From: Caldilineaceae bacterium
GTDB taxonomy: Bacteria; Chloroflexota; Anaerolineae; Caldilineales; Caldilineaceae
Reading direction: 5' to 3'
NCBI GenBank assembly: GCA_026989655.1
Contig: JALSIX010000139.1
Coordinates: 1 to 40,785 of the forward strand
DNA: 40,785 nucleotides
In this document: piece after piece, positions 16,625-25,266 of the stretch
Layout: each line of letters opens with the position of its first letter
Position numbering within the stretch: the stretch's first letter is position 1
Made by a program: the position numbers and the translations under genes
The notes under the pieces: model-generated
What the model was told of the DNA's origin: nothing
What the model saw: the letters and a program-made list of their open reading frames with translations, nothing else
The model's database searches: none

Positions 16625-18162
16625 GCACTGCCCCCCCCAGCCCGGAGGCGGTGGAGAACCGGGCCAAGGCCGAGGCCCTCCGGGCCCGCCTGGCCCAGCG
16701 AGGCATCCGCCACTTCATCCGCGGCCAAGAGGTGGACTCCGTCTCCGGCCAGACCTTCGAGACCTGTTCGCCGGTGGACAACCGGCCCATCTGTCCAGTG
16801 GCCGCAGGGGACGCCCAGGACATCCACCGGGCGGCCCAGGCGGCCCGGGAGGCCTTCCCGGCCTGGCGGGACCTGCCGGCCCGGGAGCGGAAGCGGCTGC
16901 TCCACCGGGTGGCCGACCTCATCCAGGAACGGGCCGAGGAGATCGCGCTCCTGGAGAGCCTGGACACCGGCCAGCCCATCCGCTTCATGAGCAAGGCCGC
17001 CATCCGGGGCGCGGCCAACTTCCGCTTCTTCGCGGACCGCTGCGAGAGCGCCCGGGACGGCCTCAGCCTGCCCACCGAGCAGTTCCTGAACTACACCGTC
17101 CGCCAGCCCATCGGCCCGGTGGGGGCCATCACCCCCTGGAACACGCCCTTCATGCTCAGCACGTGGAAGATCGCGCCGGCCCTGGCCGCGGGCTGCACCG
17201 TGGTCCACAAGCCCGCGGAGTGGAGCCCGGTCACCGCGGCCCTGCTGGCCGAGATCCTCCACCAGGCCGGGATCCCCGCCGGCGTGGTCAACACCGTCCA
17301 CGGCTTCGGGGAGACCGCGGGCCGGGCCCTGACCGAGCACCCGGAGATCCGGGCCATCGCCTTCGTGGGCGAATCCGCCACCGGCAGTGCCATCCTCCGC
17401 CAGGGCGCCGAGACCCTGAAGCGGGTCCACTTCGAGCTGGGGGGCAAGAACCCCGCGGTGATCTTCGAGGACGCGGACCTGGACCGGGCCGTGGACGGCA
17501 CGGTCTTCATGATCTTCAGCCTGAACGGCGAACGCTGCACCTCCAACAGCCGGGCCCTGGTCCACCGCAGCCTCTACCCGGCCTTCGTGGAACGGGTCGC
17601 GGAACGGGCCCGAAACATCCGGGTGGGCGATCCCCTGGACCCGACCACCGAGGTGGGGCCCCTGATCCACCCGGACCACGTGGCAAAGGTCCTCTCCTAC
17701 ATCCAGATCGGCCAGCAGGAGGGGGCCACCCTGGTGGTGGGTGGCCAACGGCTTCAAGAGGGGGCCCTGGCCCAGGGGAACTACGTGGCCCCCGCGGTCT
17801 TCGCGGACGCGGCCAACCACATGCGCATCGCCCAGGAGGAGATCTTCGGCCCAGTCCTCACCGTCATTCCCTTCGACGACGAGGAGGAGGCCCTGGCCCT
17901 GGCCAACGGGGTGAAGTACGGCCTGGCCGCCTATGTGTGGACCCAGGACGTGGCCCGAGCCCATCGGTTCTGCCAACGGCTTGAGGTGGGCATGGTGTGG
18001 GTCAACTCCCACAACGTACGCCATCTGCCCACCCCCTTCGGCGGCATGAAGGCCAGCGGTATCGGCCGGGACGGCGGCGACTACAGCTTCGACTTCTACA
18101 TGGAGACCCAGAACATCGCCATCGCACTGGGCCCCCATCCCATCCCGAGACTCGGCACCTGA
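16621..18162 (+). CDS. hpaE: 5-carboxymethyl-2-hydroxymuconate semialdehyde dehydrogenase
   Basis: A 513-residue NAD(P)-dependent aldehyde dehydrogenase. In this pathway it oxidises the ring-cleavage product 5-carboxymethyl-2-hydroxymuconate semialdehyde. The catalytic set is complete: Asn174 in TPWNTPF, Lys197 in VVHKPAEWSP, Glu272 in FELGGKNP and nucleophile Cys306 in NGERCTSNSR, with the FVGESATG cofactor loop near 248-255. The frame is open far upstream, but ATG 16621 overlaps the hpaG stop (ATGA) and has an AGAGGAGG site. The protein has about 25 residues more at the N-terminus than E. coli HpaE (488 residues). General aldehyde dehydrogenase activity on other substrates remains possible. 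Confidence 0.9.
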   Translation: MSTAPPSPEAVENRAKAEALRARLAQRGIRHFIRGQEVDSVSGQTFETCSPVDNRPICPVAAGDAQDIHRAAQAAREAFPAWRDLPARERKRLLHRVADLIQERAEEIALLESLDTGQPIRFMSKAAIRGAANFRFFADRCESARDGLSLPTEQFLNYTVRQPIGPVGAITPWNTPFMLSTWKIAPALAAGCTVVHKPAEWSPVTAALLAEILHQAGIPAGVVNTVHGFGETAGRALTEHPEIRAIAFVGESATGSAILRQGAETLKRVHFELGGKNPAVIFEDADLDRAVDGTVFMIFSLNGERCTSNSRALVHRSLYPAFVERVAERARNIRVGDPLDPTTEVGPLIHPDHVAKVLSYIQIGQQEGATLVVGGQRLQEGALAQGNYVAPAVFADAANHMRIAQEEIFGPVLTVIPFDDEEEALALANGVKYGLAAYVWTQDVARAHRFCQRLEVGMVWVNSHNVRHLPTPFGGMKASGIGRDGGDYSFDFYMETQNIAIALGPHPIPRLGT

Positions 18163-18183
18163 CACCAGAGGAGGAGGTCGGCC

Positions 18184-19179
18184 ATGCCCATCCGTCATCC
18201 TGCGCCCCGGACCCCCTTCCACATCGTCCGCATGAGCCACATCGAGCTGGGTGTCACCGACCTGGAGGCGTCCCGGCGCTTCTACGTGGACATCCTGGGC
18301 CTGGTGGAGACCGAACAGGTGGGGAACACCCTCTATCTGCGGGGGCTGGAGGAGCGCAACCACCACTCCTTCGTGCTGACCCAGATGGAACGGCCCCTGG
18401 TGCGGCGCATGGGCTACAAGGTGAGCTGCGAGGAGGACCTGGACCTCCTGGCCGAACGGTTCCAACAGCTGGGCCTGCCCGTGGCCTGGGCCGAACCCCA
18501 CGGCCAGGGACGCACCCTCCAGGTCCGAGATCCCCTGGGGATGCCCCTGGAGTTCTGCTTCCACATGGAACAGGTCCCCCGGATGTTGCAGCGGTACGCC
18601 CACTACCGGGGCTGCCGCCCCATGCGCATCGACCACTTCAACTGCTTCACCCCGGACGTCCAGGCCTCCCACGACTTCTACGCGCTGGAGCTGGGCTTCC
18701 GCACCACGGAGTACACGGAGACGGACGATGGGCGGGAACCGCCGGAGCTCTGGGCCGTGTGGATGCACCGGAAGGGCAACGTCCACGACCTGGCCTTCAC
18801 CAATGGCCAGGGCCCCCGGCTCCACCACGTGGCCGTGTGGGCCTCCTCGGTGAACGACATCCTGCACCTGTGCGACGTGATGTCCACCTCCGGCTACCTG
18901 GACCACATGGAGCGGGGGCCGGGCCGCCACGGCATCTCCAACGCCTTCTTCCTCTACACCCGAGACCCGGACGGACACCGGGTGGAGATCTACACCGGCG
19001 ACTACCTGACCGTGGACCCGGACTTCGAGCCCATCCGCTGGGGGCTGCGGGATCCCCAACGACAGACCCTGTGGGGACATCCCGCGCCCCGAAGCTGGTT
19101 CGAGGAGGGCAGCCTGTTCGAGGGAGTGGAGACCCTCCAGCCGCCTCAGGTCCAGGCCGAGCCCATCGTGGCCCCGTAG
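18184..19179 (+). CDS. hpaD: Homoprotocatechuate (3,4-dihydroxyphenylacetate) 2,3-dioxygenase, VOC type
   Basis: A 331-residue extradiol dioxygenase made of two vicinal-oxygen-chelate domains (about 14-130 and 147-290). It opens the ring of 3,4-dihydroxyphenylacetate. The 2-His-1-carboxylate metal site lies in the second domain: His151 in MRIDHFNCFTPDV, His214 or His215 in PRLHHVAVW, and Glu268 in GHRVEIYTGDY. This spacing agrees with the Brevibacterium/Arthrobacter type enzymes (His155, His214, Glu267), not with the unrelated E. coli HpaD fold. The metal, Fe or Mn, cannot be read from sequence. An AGGAGGAGG ribosome binding site precedes the ATG, 21 bp after hpaE. It is the last gene of the operon; a perfect hairpin follows. 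Confidence 0.92.
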   Translation: MPIRHPAPRTPFHIVRMSHIELGVTDLEASRRFYVDILGLVETEQVGNTLYLRGLEERNHHSFVLTQMERPLVRRMGYKVSCEEDLDLLAERFQQLGLPVAWAEPHGQGRTLQVRDPLGMPLEFCFHMEQVPRMLQRYAHYRGCRPMRIDHFNCFTPDVQASHDFYALELGFRTTEYTETDDGREPPELWAVWMHRKGNVHDLAFTNGQGPRLHHVAVWASSVNDILHLCDVMSTSGYLDHMERGPGRHGISNAFFLYTRDPDGHRVEIYTGDYLTVDPDFEPIRWGLRDPQRQTLWGHPAPRSWFEEGSLFEGVETLQPPQVQAEPIVAP

Positions 19180-19212
19180 CGATTCCGCGCCCAGACACCC
19201 CTGGAACAGACA

Positions 19213-19244
19213 CCGAGGGCCCTCCCGGTCTGGAGGGCCCTCGG
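19213..19244. terminator. Bidirectional hairpin after hpaD
   Basis: CCGAGGGCCCTCC (19213-19225) pairs perfectly with GGAGGGCCCTCGG (19232-19244) around a 6-nt loop. It lies 34 bp behind hpaD and 34 bp behind the convergent LysM gene. There is no T-run. Confidence 0.8.
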
Positions 19245-19277
19245 CGATCCACGCCCCACAGATACAGGAACGCCTCT

Positions 19278-19892
19278 TCAGGGACAGGGAATGATCAGAC
19301 GTTGCCCCACGTAGATCCGGGCCGAGGGCAGGCGGTTCCGGGCCTTGATGTGGGACAGGGGAATGCCGTACCGTCGAGAGATGGCCCACAGGGTGTCCCC
19401 GGGCTGCACGATATATCGCGGCTCCCGAAGACAGGGAGGCGGCGTGGGCAGAGGGGGCGGCGTGGCCGCCGGGCTCACTGCAGGGGTGGGGGTGGGCCGC
19501 CCCAGGGAGGAGTTGCCGGAAGGCGGATGGCTCCGGGACGGCGACGCCTCCACCCGGGTCGGCACGGACGAGGTGGCCGGGAGATACAGGATCTCCATCG
19601 GCGGGATCCGCAGCCGCTGGCCCGCCCGAAGCAGGTTCCAGTTGCGGATCCCGTTGTAGGTGGCCAGCCGGTAGAGGGACACGCCGTACAGCCGAGCGAT
19701 CTCCGACAGGGTCTCCCCGGGGTTCACCACGTGGATCACCGGCGTCTGGGCATGGACGGAGAGGGTCAGCCAGGGCGAGGACCAAAGCGCCCCTGCCAGG
19801 ACCAGGACCAGCAGGACACGCCGACGGGATCGCGGGATGAAGCTGCAGAGTCGGAGCTGAGCATGTCGGAGTACGAAGCGGAACGGTCTCAT
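19278..19892 (-). CDS. Secreted or membrane-anchored protein with two LysM domains
   Basis: A 204-residue peptidoglycan-binding protein. A basic N-terminus and hydrophobic segment (about residues 25-48, ending SVHAQ) form a signal peptide. LysM 1 covers about 53-97 ([20 protein letters not shown], then [10 protein letters not shown]) and LysM 2 about 159-202 ([20 protein letters not shown], then [10 protein letters not shown]). They are joined by a Pro/Thr/Ser-rich linker ([21 protein letters not shown]). There is no catalytic domain, so it probably binds cell-wall glycan as a structural or anchoring protein. The start at 19892 is chosen because a GGGGGG-containing site lies just upstream and the residues before it do not look like a signal peptide; the frame extends to 19943. 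It follows the protease gene on the same strand but after a probable terminator and 299 bp. Confidence 0.88.
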   Translation of the reverse strand: MRPFRFVLRHAQLRLCSFIPRSRRRVLLVLVLAGALWSSPWLTLSVHAQTPVIHVVNPGETLSEIARLYGVSLYRLATYNGIRNWNLLRAGQRLRIPPMEILYLPATSSVPTRVEASPSRSHPPSGNSSLGRPTPTPAVSPAATPPPLPTPPPCLREPRYIVQPGDTLWAISRRYGIPLSHIKARNRLPSARIYVGQRLIIPCP

Positions 19893-20159
19893 CGGGGTCC
19901 CCCCTTCACTCCCCGTCGAGCCACGGCTCTGCGGCCTGGACAAGGCTCATCCTCCACACCTGGTTCCATGCGCCCTCAACAGAGGGGAAAGGATCCGGGC
20001 CCCATCCACCTGTCTTGGAAAGCGGAGTATTGTCCACCCGGCCTCGGCCATTGATCCCTGGGAGTCCCACAGAAGGCTGGGAGAAAGGACAGCTCCCATC
20101 CTCCCTCTTCGACCCCTGGGCCCTTCCTGGCCATAGGCCTTTGGAACCGATCCCCGGCC
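19893..20159. other. Intergenic region upstream of the LysM gene
   Basis: Together with the hairpin after the protease this makes 299 bp without a gene. The promoter of the LysM gene should lie here. I find no pair of hexamers at good spacing; the A/T-richer stretch around 20015-20035 is the best place to look. No RNA gene is recognisable. Confidence 0.4.
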
Positions 20160-20183
20160 GGCTCGGTCCACCCCACCGGAGCC
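20160..20183 (-). terminator. Hairpin terminator after the subtilisin-like protease
   Basis: Plus-strand GGCTCGGT (20160-20167) pairs with ACCGGAGCC (20175-20183) with one bulged base and a 7-nt loop. It begins 8 bp behind the protease stop codon. Confidence 0.5.
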
Positions 20184-20191
20184 TGAGTTCA

Positions 20192-21853
20192 TCATCGATG
20201 GACCTGGGGAAGATAGGCCACGAAGACCGGGGCTGTGGAGCCCTCTGCCTGCAGGGCGAAGTCCAGCCCCTGCACGGTCTGGCCCGCCTCCACCTGGATC
20301 TCGTAGTAGGCGGGCTCCACGGCGACCCGGGTTCCGGGCACGTCGGCCATCACCCGGTAGGTCCCCGGAGCCAGGGAGGTCACCTCCCATCGACCGTTCT
20401 CCGGGGCAGGCTGCACCCGGGCCACCTCCTGGCCCGCCAAGGTGCGGACCCGGACAACGGCCTCCAACACCCCGGAGCGCTGCCCTTCCCGCCCCCCCAC
20501 CATGGAGACCTGGCCACTGAGCCGTCCCGGCGTGCCGCCAGCCACAGACTCGGCATACCCCAAGGCCAGGCCGGCGGCCACATCGATACGGCCGTACCCG
20601 AACCGGTTGTCCCGGGCCACCTCGCCCAGGTCCACCGCGGTCCGGCGCATGAGCTCCCGGATCTCCCCCGGGGTACGGCCGGGATCCTGGCTGAGCAACA
20701 GCCCAGCCAGCCCCGCCACATGGGGGGCCGCCATGCTGGTCCCACTCATGAAGGTATAGCCGCTATACACATTATCGCGTCGGTTGTAGGTGCTGTAGAT
20801 GGCATAGCCAGGCGCGGTCAGCTCCACCCAGGGGCCGAAGTTGCTCAAGCTCCACAGGGTATCGTCGTCCCGGGTAGCCCCCACCGCGATCACCCGGGGA
20901 TCCGCGGCCGGATAGAAGGGTGTGTCGCTCCGGCTGTTGCCAGCGGCCGCCACCACCAGGACCTGCCTCTCGGCTGCGTAGGCGATGGCATCGGCCATCA
21001 CCTGGGGCATGGCCGAGCCACCCAGGCTCAGGTTGATCACCTGGGCGCCCTGGTCCACCGCGTACACCACCCCTGCCGCCACGTCGAACCAGCTTCCCAC
21101 GTTGTACTCGTTGAGCACCCGCACGGGCAGGAGGGAGCAGCCCGGACAGATCCCCGCGGAGCCGATGCCGTTGTTGGCCGTGGCCGCGATGATGCCCGCC
21201 ACGTGGGTACCATGCCCGTGCTCGTCGGTCGGATCCGCGTCGTTGTCCACGAAATCGTAGCCGCCGGCCGCGATGCGCCCCCGCAGGTCCGGATGTTCGG
21301 CGTCGATGCCGCTGTCCACCACCGCGATGACCACCTCCGGAGAGCCCATGGTGTAGCTCCAGGCCGTGGACGCGCCCACCAGCCAGGGAGCATAGACCCA
21401 CTGGCGGTTGTTGAAGGCCGGATCGTTCACCTGGACCGGAGAGCCGGGGACGGCCGGGATGGTCCCGCCGAGAGGGGGCACCTCCTCCTCCACCAGCGGC
21501 ACACCCTGGACCAGCCCATCCGGCTCCGCATAGAGCACCTCTGCCCGGCTCTCCAGGGCCGCAGCCAGGGTCCGGAGTCCCCCTCGAGCCCCGGCGGCCC
21601 CCCCGACCCGCTCCACCCGGGCCACCCCCAGGGGCTCGATCCACTCGACCACGCTGCCCAACCGGTCGAGGAGCGCCTGGCGGGCGGCTGGGTCCGCGTC
21701 CGGGGCAAAGCGGACCACCAGGGCCTGGGTGTCGGGGCTCCGTTCTGCCTGCACGGGGGTAGGAAAGGTCAACTGCCAGCCAGACCACAGGACAATCGCC
21801 AGGGCGACGATGAAGAGCAGGGGCCTTCGTGTCTTGGCGACTGTCGTTCCCAT
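20192..21853 (-). CDS. Secreted S8 (subtilisin/thermitase-like) serine protease
   Basis: A 553-residue exported protease. A signal peptide (about 11-36, LLFIVALAIVLWSGWQLTF then PVQAE) is followed by an I9-like propeptide region (about 40-115). The catalytic domain carries Asp180 in VVDSGIDAEHPDL, His214 in HGHGTHVAGI, Asn306 in AAAGNS and Ser373 in GTSMAAPH. Two Cys residues in GICPGCSLLPV resemble thermitase-like proteases of heat-loving bacteria. Residues about 430-553 form a beta-rich tail with a carboxypeptidase-regulatory-like pattern (VRTLAGQEVARVQPAPENGRWEVTSLAPGTYRVMAD). It probably degrades external protein for nutrition. It is preceded by glycerate kinase on the same strand, 274 bp away, and is probably transcribed alone. 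Confidence 0.95.
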   Translation of the reverse strand: MGTTVAKTRRPLLFIVALAIVLWSGWQLTFPTPVQAERSPDTQALVVRFAPDADPAARQALLDRLGSVVEWIEPLGVARVERVGGAAGARGGLRTLAAALESRAEVLYAEPDGLVQGVPLVEEEVPPLGGTIPAVPGSPVQVNDPAFNNRQWVYAPWLVGASTAWSYTMGSPEVVIAVVDSGIDAEHPDLRGRIAAGGYDFVDNDADPTDEHGHGTHVAGIIAATANNGIGSAGICPGCSLLPVRVLNEYNVGSWFDVAAGVVYAVDQGAQVINLSLGGSAMPQVMADAIAYAAERQVLVVAAAGNSRSDTPFYPAADPRVIAVGATRDDDTLWSLSNFGPWVELTAPGYAIYSTYNRRDNVYSGYTFMSGTSMAAPHVAGLAGLLLSQDPGRTPGEIRELMRRTAVDLGEVARDNRFGYGRIDVAAGLALGYAESVAGGTPGRLSGQVSMVGGREGQRSGVLEAVVRVRTLAGQEVARVQPAPENGRWEVTSLAPGTYRVMADVPGTRVAVEPAYYEIQVEAGQTVQGLDFALQAEGSTAPVFVAYLPQVHR

Positions 21854-22049
21854 AAGCCGTCTTCCTGTGCGGTGCTATCGAGAGAGCGGATCTTCGGCCA
21901 CGGGCGCCGTTTCCCCCGGGATATTGCGGAGAGGATAGCGCCCCAGCCCACGCATTTGGCGTAGGCATTCTGGCCGATGCACCTCCAGTAAAGCCCAGCC
22001 GCCCCGGAAGAACAATAGGTATCTGGGGGCACAACTTTACGACCGGCTT

Positions 22050-22085
22050 TTCCGGGGATTCCACAAGGGACGAACTATCCCGGAA
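22050..22085 (-). terminator. Possible hairpin terminator after glycerate kinase
   Basis: Plus-strand TTCCGGGGAT (22050-22059) pairs with ATCCCGGAA (22077-22085), with one bulged G and a 17-nt loop. It lies about 43 bp behind the glycerate kinase stop and before the protease. The rest of 21854-22127 must hold the protease promoter, which I cannot place with confidence. Confidence 0.4.
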
Positions 22086-22127
22086 GAGGAAAGGAGAGGG
22101 GGAAAGAGGATCGAGATGGGGAGCCGG

Positions 22128-23498
22128 TCAGCGGACCAACACCACGTAGAGGTCGTTCACATTGGTGCGGGTGGGGCCGGTGAAGAGCATGTCCCCCACC
22201 CGCTGCAGGAGGGGATAGGCATCGTGCCGTCGCAGGTGATCCAGCGGCTCCATCCCCTGGGCCCGGGCCCGAGCACAGGTGGTGCCGTCTACCAGGCCCC
22301 CTGCACTGTCCGTGGGGCCGTCGGTGCCGTCGGTGGCCAACGCAGCCACCTGGATATGGCGATCCACGCCCTCCAGGGCCAGGGCCGCGGCCAGGGCCAC
22401 CTCCTGGTTCCGTCCGCCCTTGCCAGGGTGCTCGCCCAGGACCACGGTAGACTCGCCCCCCAACACCAGACAGGCCGGCGCGGACACCGGGTTTCCCCGG
22501 AGGAGCACCTCCTTGCCCAGGGCCGCCAACATCTTTCCCACCTCCGCGGCCTGGGCCTCCAGGTAGGTGGTCAGGACCAGGGCATGATACCCCAAGGAGG
22601 CCGCCTGTTCTCGAGCAGCCTGGGCGGCCTGGGCATTGTCGGCCACCACCAGGGTGCAGGTCCGCTCGAACACCGGATCCCCGGGCTTAGGCGTCTCTGG
22701 GACCTGGCCCCGGAGACCGGCCCGGAGCCGGGCCACCACAGCCGGAGGGAGCCGTTCCTCCAGGCCATAGCGGGTCACCACAGCCCAGGCATCCTGCCAG
22801 GTGCTCGCATCCGGCACCGTGGGGCCGCTGGCGATGACGTCCAGGGGGTTGCCCACCACGTCGCTGAGGACCAGGGTGACCAGCCAGGCCGGGTGGACGG
22901 CCCGGGCCAGTTGACCGCCCTTGATCTGGCTCAGATGCTTGCGGAGGACGTTGATCTCGTGGATGGTGGCGCCGCAGGCCAGGAGCACCTGGGTCGTGGC
23001 CTGGAGATCGTCCAGGGGGATGCCCGGGGCCGGCATCTCCAGCAGCGCGGAGCCGCCGCCCGAGAGGACACAGAAGACCAGGTCGTCCTCTCGGGCCCGG
23101 TGGGCCAGGGCCAGGATGCGACGCCCTGCCTCCACGGCCCGGTCGTCGGGGACCGGGTGCCCGGCCTCCAGGACCTGGACGATGCGGGTGGGCTCGGCGT
23201 GGCCCTCCTTCACCACCACCAGGCCCGCGTGCAGCCGCTCTCCCAGACGATCCTCCAGAGCCCGGGCCATAGGGGAACCGGCCTTGCCCGCGCCCAGCAG
23301 ATAGAGAGCCCGGCAGCGGGCCAGGTCGAAGGAGCGGCCCTCCACCCGGAGAAGGTGCCCGCGGCGTTCCACCGCACGGGCCACCGCGGCGTAGGGGTCC
23401 ACCGCGTCCAGGGCGGCGTCCAGGATGGCCAACATATCCGCCCGTCCCCGGGGATCGGGGGCCAACACCTGGGGGGCAAAACGGCCGGTTCCAGCCAC
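22128..23498 (-). CDS. Glycerate 2-kinase, MOFRL/GckA type
   Basis: A 456-residue glycerate kinase of the GckA/TtuD family, which makes 2-phosphoglycerate from D-glycerate with ATP. Conserved segments are LLGAGKAGSPMARALE, EAGHPVPDDRAVEAGRRIL, CVLSGGGSALLEMPAPGIPL, INVLRKHLSQIKGGQLAR and LSDVVGNPLDVIASGPTVPD. The C-terminal MOFRL domain follows with VLGGESTVVLG, KGGRNQEVALAAAL, ATDGTDGPTDSAGG and TGPTRTNVNDLYVVLV. Length is normal for the family. Glycerate from glyoxylate, serine or sugar-acid breakdown would enter glycolysis here; no pathway partner is adjacent. The gene diverges from the DUF72 gene with only 59 bp between start codons. Confidence 0.94.
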   Translation of the reverse strand: MAGTGRFAPQVLAPDPRGRADMLAILDAALDAVDPYAAVARAVERRGHLLRVEGRSFDLARCRALYLLGAGKAGSPMARALEDRLGERLHAGLVVVKEGHAEPTRIVQVLEAGHPVPDDRAVEAGRRILALAHRAREDDLVFCVLSGGGSALLEMPAPGIPLDDLQATTQVLLACGATIHEINVLRKHLSQIKGGQLARAVHPAWLVTLVLSDVVGNPLDVIASGPTVPDASTWQDAWAVVTRYGLEERLPPAVVARLRAGLRGQVPETPKPGDPVFERTCTLVVADNAQAAQAAREQAASLGYHALVLTTYLEAQAAEVGKMLAALGKEVLLRGNPVSAPACLVLGGESTVVLGEHPGKGGRNQEVALAAALALEGVDRHIQVAALATDGTDGPTDSAGGLVDGTTCARARAQGMEPLDHLRRHDAYPLLQRVGDMLFTGPTRTNVNDLYVVLVR

Positions 23499-23557
23499 GC
23501 TTCCGAACTCCTGGATCCCGCTTTGTCCTCGGTAGGGGCCTATGCTAAGGTAGACAC

Positions 23558-24325
23558 ATGGCTGTCCACACCATCTACGTGGGCTGTGCGGGCTGGCGCA
23601 TCCCTCGGGAGCATGCCACCTGGTTTCCGACCCAGGGCACCCATCTGGAGCGCTACGCGGCTCGATTTCCGGCCGTGGAGATCAACTCCTCCTTCTATCG
23701 GCTCCATCGGCCGAGCACCTATCGCCGCTGGGCCGGCTCCACACCGCCCGGATTCCGGTTCGCGGTCAAGCTCTTCCGCCAGCTCACCCATGGACAGCGT
23801 CTCCGGCACGTGGCCGGCCTGGATGCCTTCCTGGAAGGGGTGGAGGCCCTGGGCGAGAAGCTGGGCCCCCTCCTGGTCCAGCTTCCTCCCAGCCTGGAGT
23901 TCGACCCTCTGGTGGCCCAGGCCTTTTTCCGGGCCCTGCGAGCCCGTTTCCGGGGATGGGTGGCCTGCGAGCCCCGCCACCCGACCTGGTTCACCCCAGA
24001 GGCCGAGGCGTTGCTGGTCCGCCACCGGGTGGCCCGGGTGGCCGCGGATCCGCCCCCAGCACCCGATGGCGACCGGCCGGGCGGCTGGGTAGGCCTGAGC
24101 TACTGGCGGCTCCACGGCTCGCCTCGCCGCTACTACGACCCGTACGATCCGGCCCGCCTGGTCTCCCTGGCCCAGGAACTGCGCCGGGCCGCGGAGAGGG
24201 GGCCTGTGTGGTGCATCTTCAACAACACCGCGGCCGGTGCAGCCCTGCCCAACGCCTGGGCCCTGCTCCAGGAACTCGACCCGGGTGCGCTCACCCCTGG
24301 GCCAGGTAGAGGGCAGCCAGGATGA
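23558..24325 (+). CDS. DUF72 (YecE-like) protein
   Basis: A 255-residue protein of the DUF72/YecE family, a TIM-barrel-like fold of unknown function. The N-terminus IYVGCAGWRIP, the segment RYAARFPAVEINSSFYRLHRPSTYRRWAGSTPPGFRFAVKLFRQLTH and the late WRLHGSPRRYYDPYD and VWCIFNNTAAGAALPNA segments are diagnostic. A TATGCT -10-like box at 23541-23546 would place transcription start only a few bases before the ATG, so the mRNA may be nearly leaderless. The last 35 bp overlap the end of the convergent EamA gene, leaving no room for a separate terminator between them. Confidence 0.92.
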   Translation: MAVHTIYVGCAGWRIPREHATWFPTQGTHLERYAARFPAVEINSSFYRLHRPSTYRRWAGSTPPGFRFAVKLFRQLTHGQRLRHVAGLDAFLEGVEALGEKLGPLLVQLPPSLEFDPLVAQAFFRALRARFRGWVACEPRHPTWFTPEAEALLVRHRVARVAADPPPAPDGDRPGGWVGLSYWRLHGSPRRYYDPYDPARLVSLAQELRRAAERGPVWCIFNNTAAGAALPNAWALLQELDPGALTPGPGRGQPG

Positions 24326-25196
24326 GGGCTGTCCCACCCCAGGCCGCGGGGGTCATGGGGTCCCCGAGCAGGAGATTCCCGGCCAGGGCACCCACCACCG
24401 GGATCAGGAGGATGAAGAACACGGCCCGGTGGACCGGCAGCCGCGCCGCCACATACCACCAGGTCAGGTTGGCCACCACGCTCGCGCCCAGCCCCAGGCC
24501 CAGGAGCCCCCACAGCCCCATCCAGCCGGGCCAGGGCGGGATGCCCTCCACGGCCAGGGCCAGGGGCAGCAGAAACAGCCCCCCCAGGATCGCGGCCAGG
24601 CCGGTGACCACCGAGGGCGGATAGCGGGCCACCAGGACCTTTCCCTGCACCACGTAGATCGCGCCGGCCAACGCGGAGAGAAGGACGAGCCCATCCCCGG
24701 CCAGGTGGGCCGGGGCCACCACAACGGCCGCCCCCTCCAGGCTGAAGAGAACAGCGCCCAGGGTGCCCAGCCCCAGAGCCCCGACCAGGCGACCTGTCAG
24801 CCGTTCCCCCAGGAAGAGCCCAGAGAGGACCGCAGCGAACAGCGGGACCAGGTTGCCCAACACACTGGCATTGGCCGCGGTGGTCAAGGTCAGGGCCAGG
24901 TTCTGGACCGCGTAGAGGCCGGTGACGCCGATGAGGGCGAAACGCAACACCGCTCCGGGATGGCGACCCAGGGCCTGGCGAAACGGGCCGACCTGTCCCC
25001 AGGCCGGCAGCAGGAGGGCGAAGACCCCGCCGGCCACCAGCCACCGACCGGCGGCCACCCAGAGGGGGCCCCAACGGCTGTACAGGGCCTGGGTCAGCAC
25101 GAAGCTGGTGCCCCACAGGAGCACCGTGGTCAACCCGGCCAACCACACCCGCCAGCCCCTTTCCCTCGTCCAGGATCCCGCGTTCTCCCCCGTCAT
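24291..25196 (-). CDS. EamA/DMT family transporter
   Basis: A 301-residue membrane protein of the drug/metabolite transporter superfamily, with ten predicted helices in two EamA repeats (about 15-140 and 165-300). Each repeat starts with a short loop and a helix pair such as LTTVLLWGTSFVLTQALYS and ends in motifs like FLGERLTGRLVGALGLGTLGAVLF and LLGDPMTPAAWGGTALILAALYL. The first repeat carries the usual small-residue and Trp pattern near its N-terminus. Substrates of such exporters (amino acids, metabolites) cannot be predicted. The start at 25196 lacks a strong ribosome binding site, and the frame is open upstream in another reading. It diverges from the membrane protein at 25267. Confidence 0.9.
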   Translation of the reverse strand: MTGENAGSWTRERGWRVWLAGLTTVLLWGTSFVLTQALYSRWGPLWVAAGRWLVAGGVFALLLPAWGQVGPFRQALGRHPGAVLRFALIGVTGLYAVQNLALTLTTAANASVLGNLVPLFAAVLSGLFLGERLTGRLVGALGLGTLGAVLFSLEGAAVVVAPAHLAGDGLVLLSALAGAIYVVQGKVLVARYPPSVVTGLAAILGGLFLLPLALAVEGIPPWPGWMGLWGLLGLGLGASVVANLTWWYVAARLPVHRAVFFILLIPVVGALAGNLLLGDPMTPAAWGGTALILAALYLAQG

Positions 25197-25204
25197 CGCC
25201 AGCG

Positions 25205-25213
25205 TGGTATAAT
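25205..25213 (+). promoter_or_regulatory. Extended -10 promoter of the 25267 membrane-protein/smc unit
   Basis: TGG followed by a perfect TATAAT (25208-25213) makes an extended -10 box; no clear -35 is present. It lies 54 bp before the start codon. The reverse complement of the same A/T-rich box could serve the divergent EamA gene, whose ATG is only about 9 bp from it. Confidence 0.6.
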
Positions 25214-25266
25214 GGCGTCATGTCCATCGAAAAGACGAGCTGCCGTATTGTACCAGACCCCCGACC

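Noticed and set aside
16543-19785. A 1080-codon open frame on the minus strand opposite the hpa operon
   Set aside because: Its translation is low-complexity and matches nothing, while the plus strand encodes three enzymes with complete active sites. Long antisense frames are expected in GC-rich DNA.
21902-21943. GGGCGC/GCGCCC pairing in the protease leader as a riboswitch
   Set aside because: Only 6 bp around a 30-nt loop, and no conserved riboswitch core that I can recognise.
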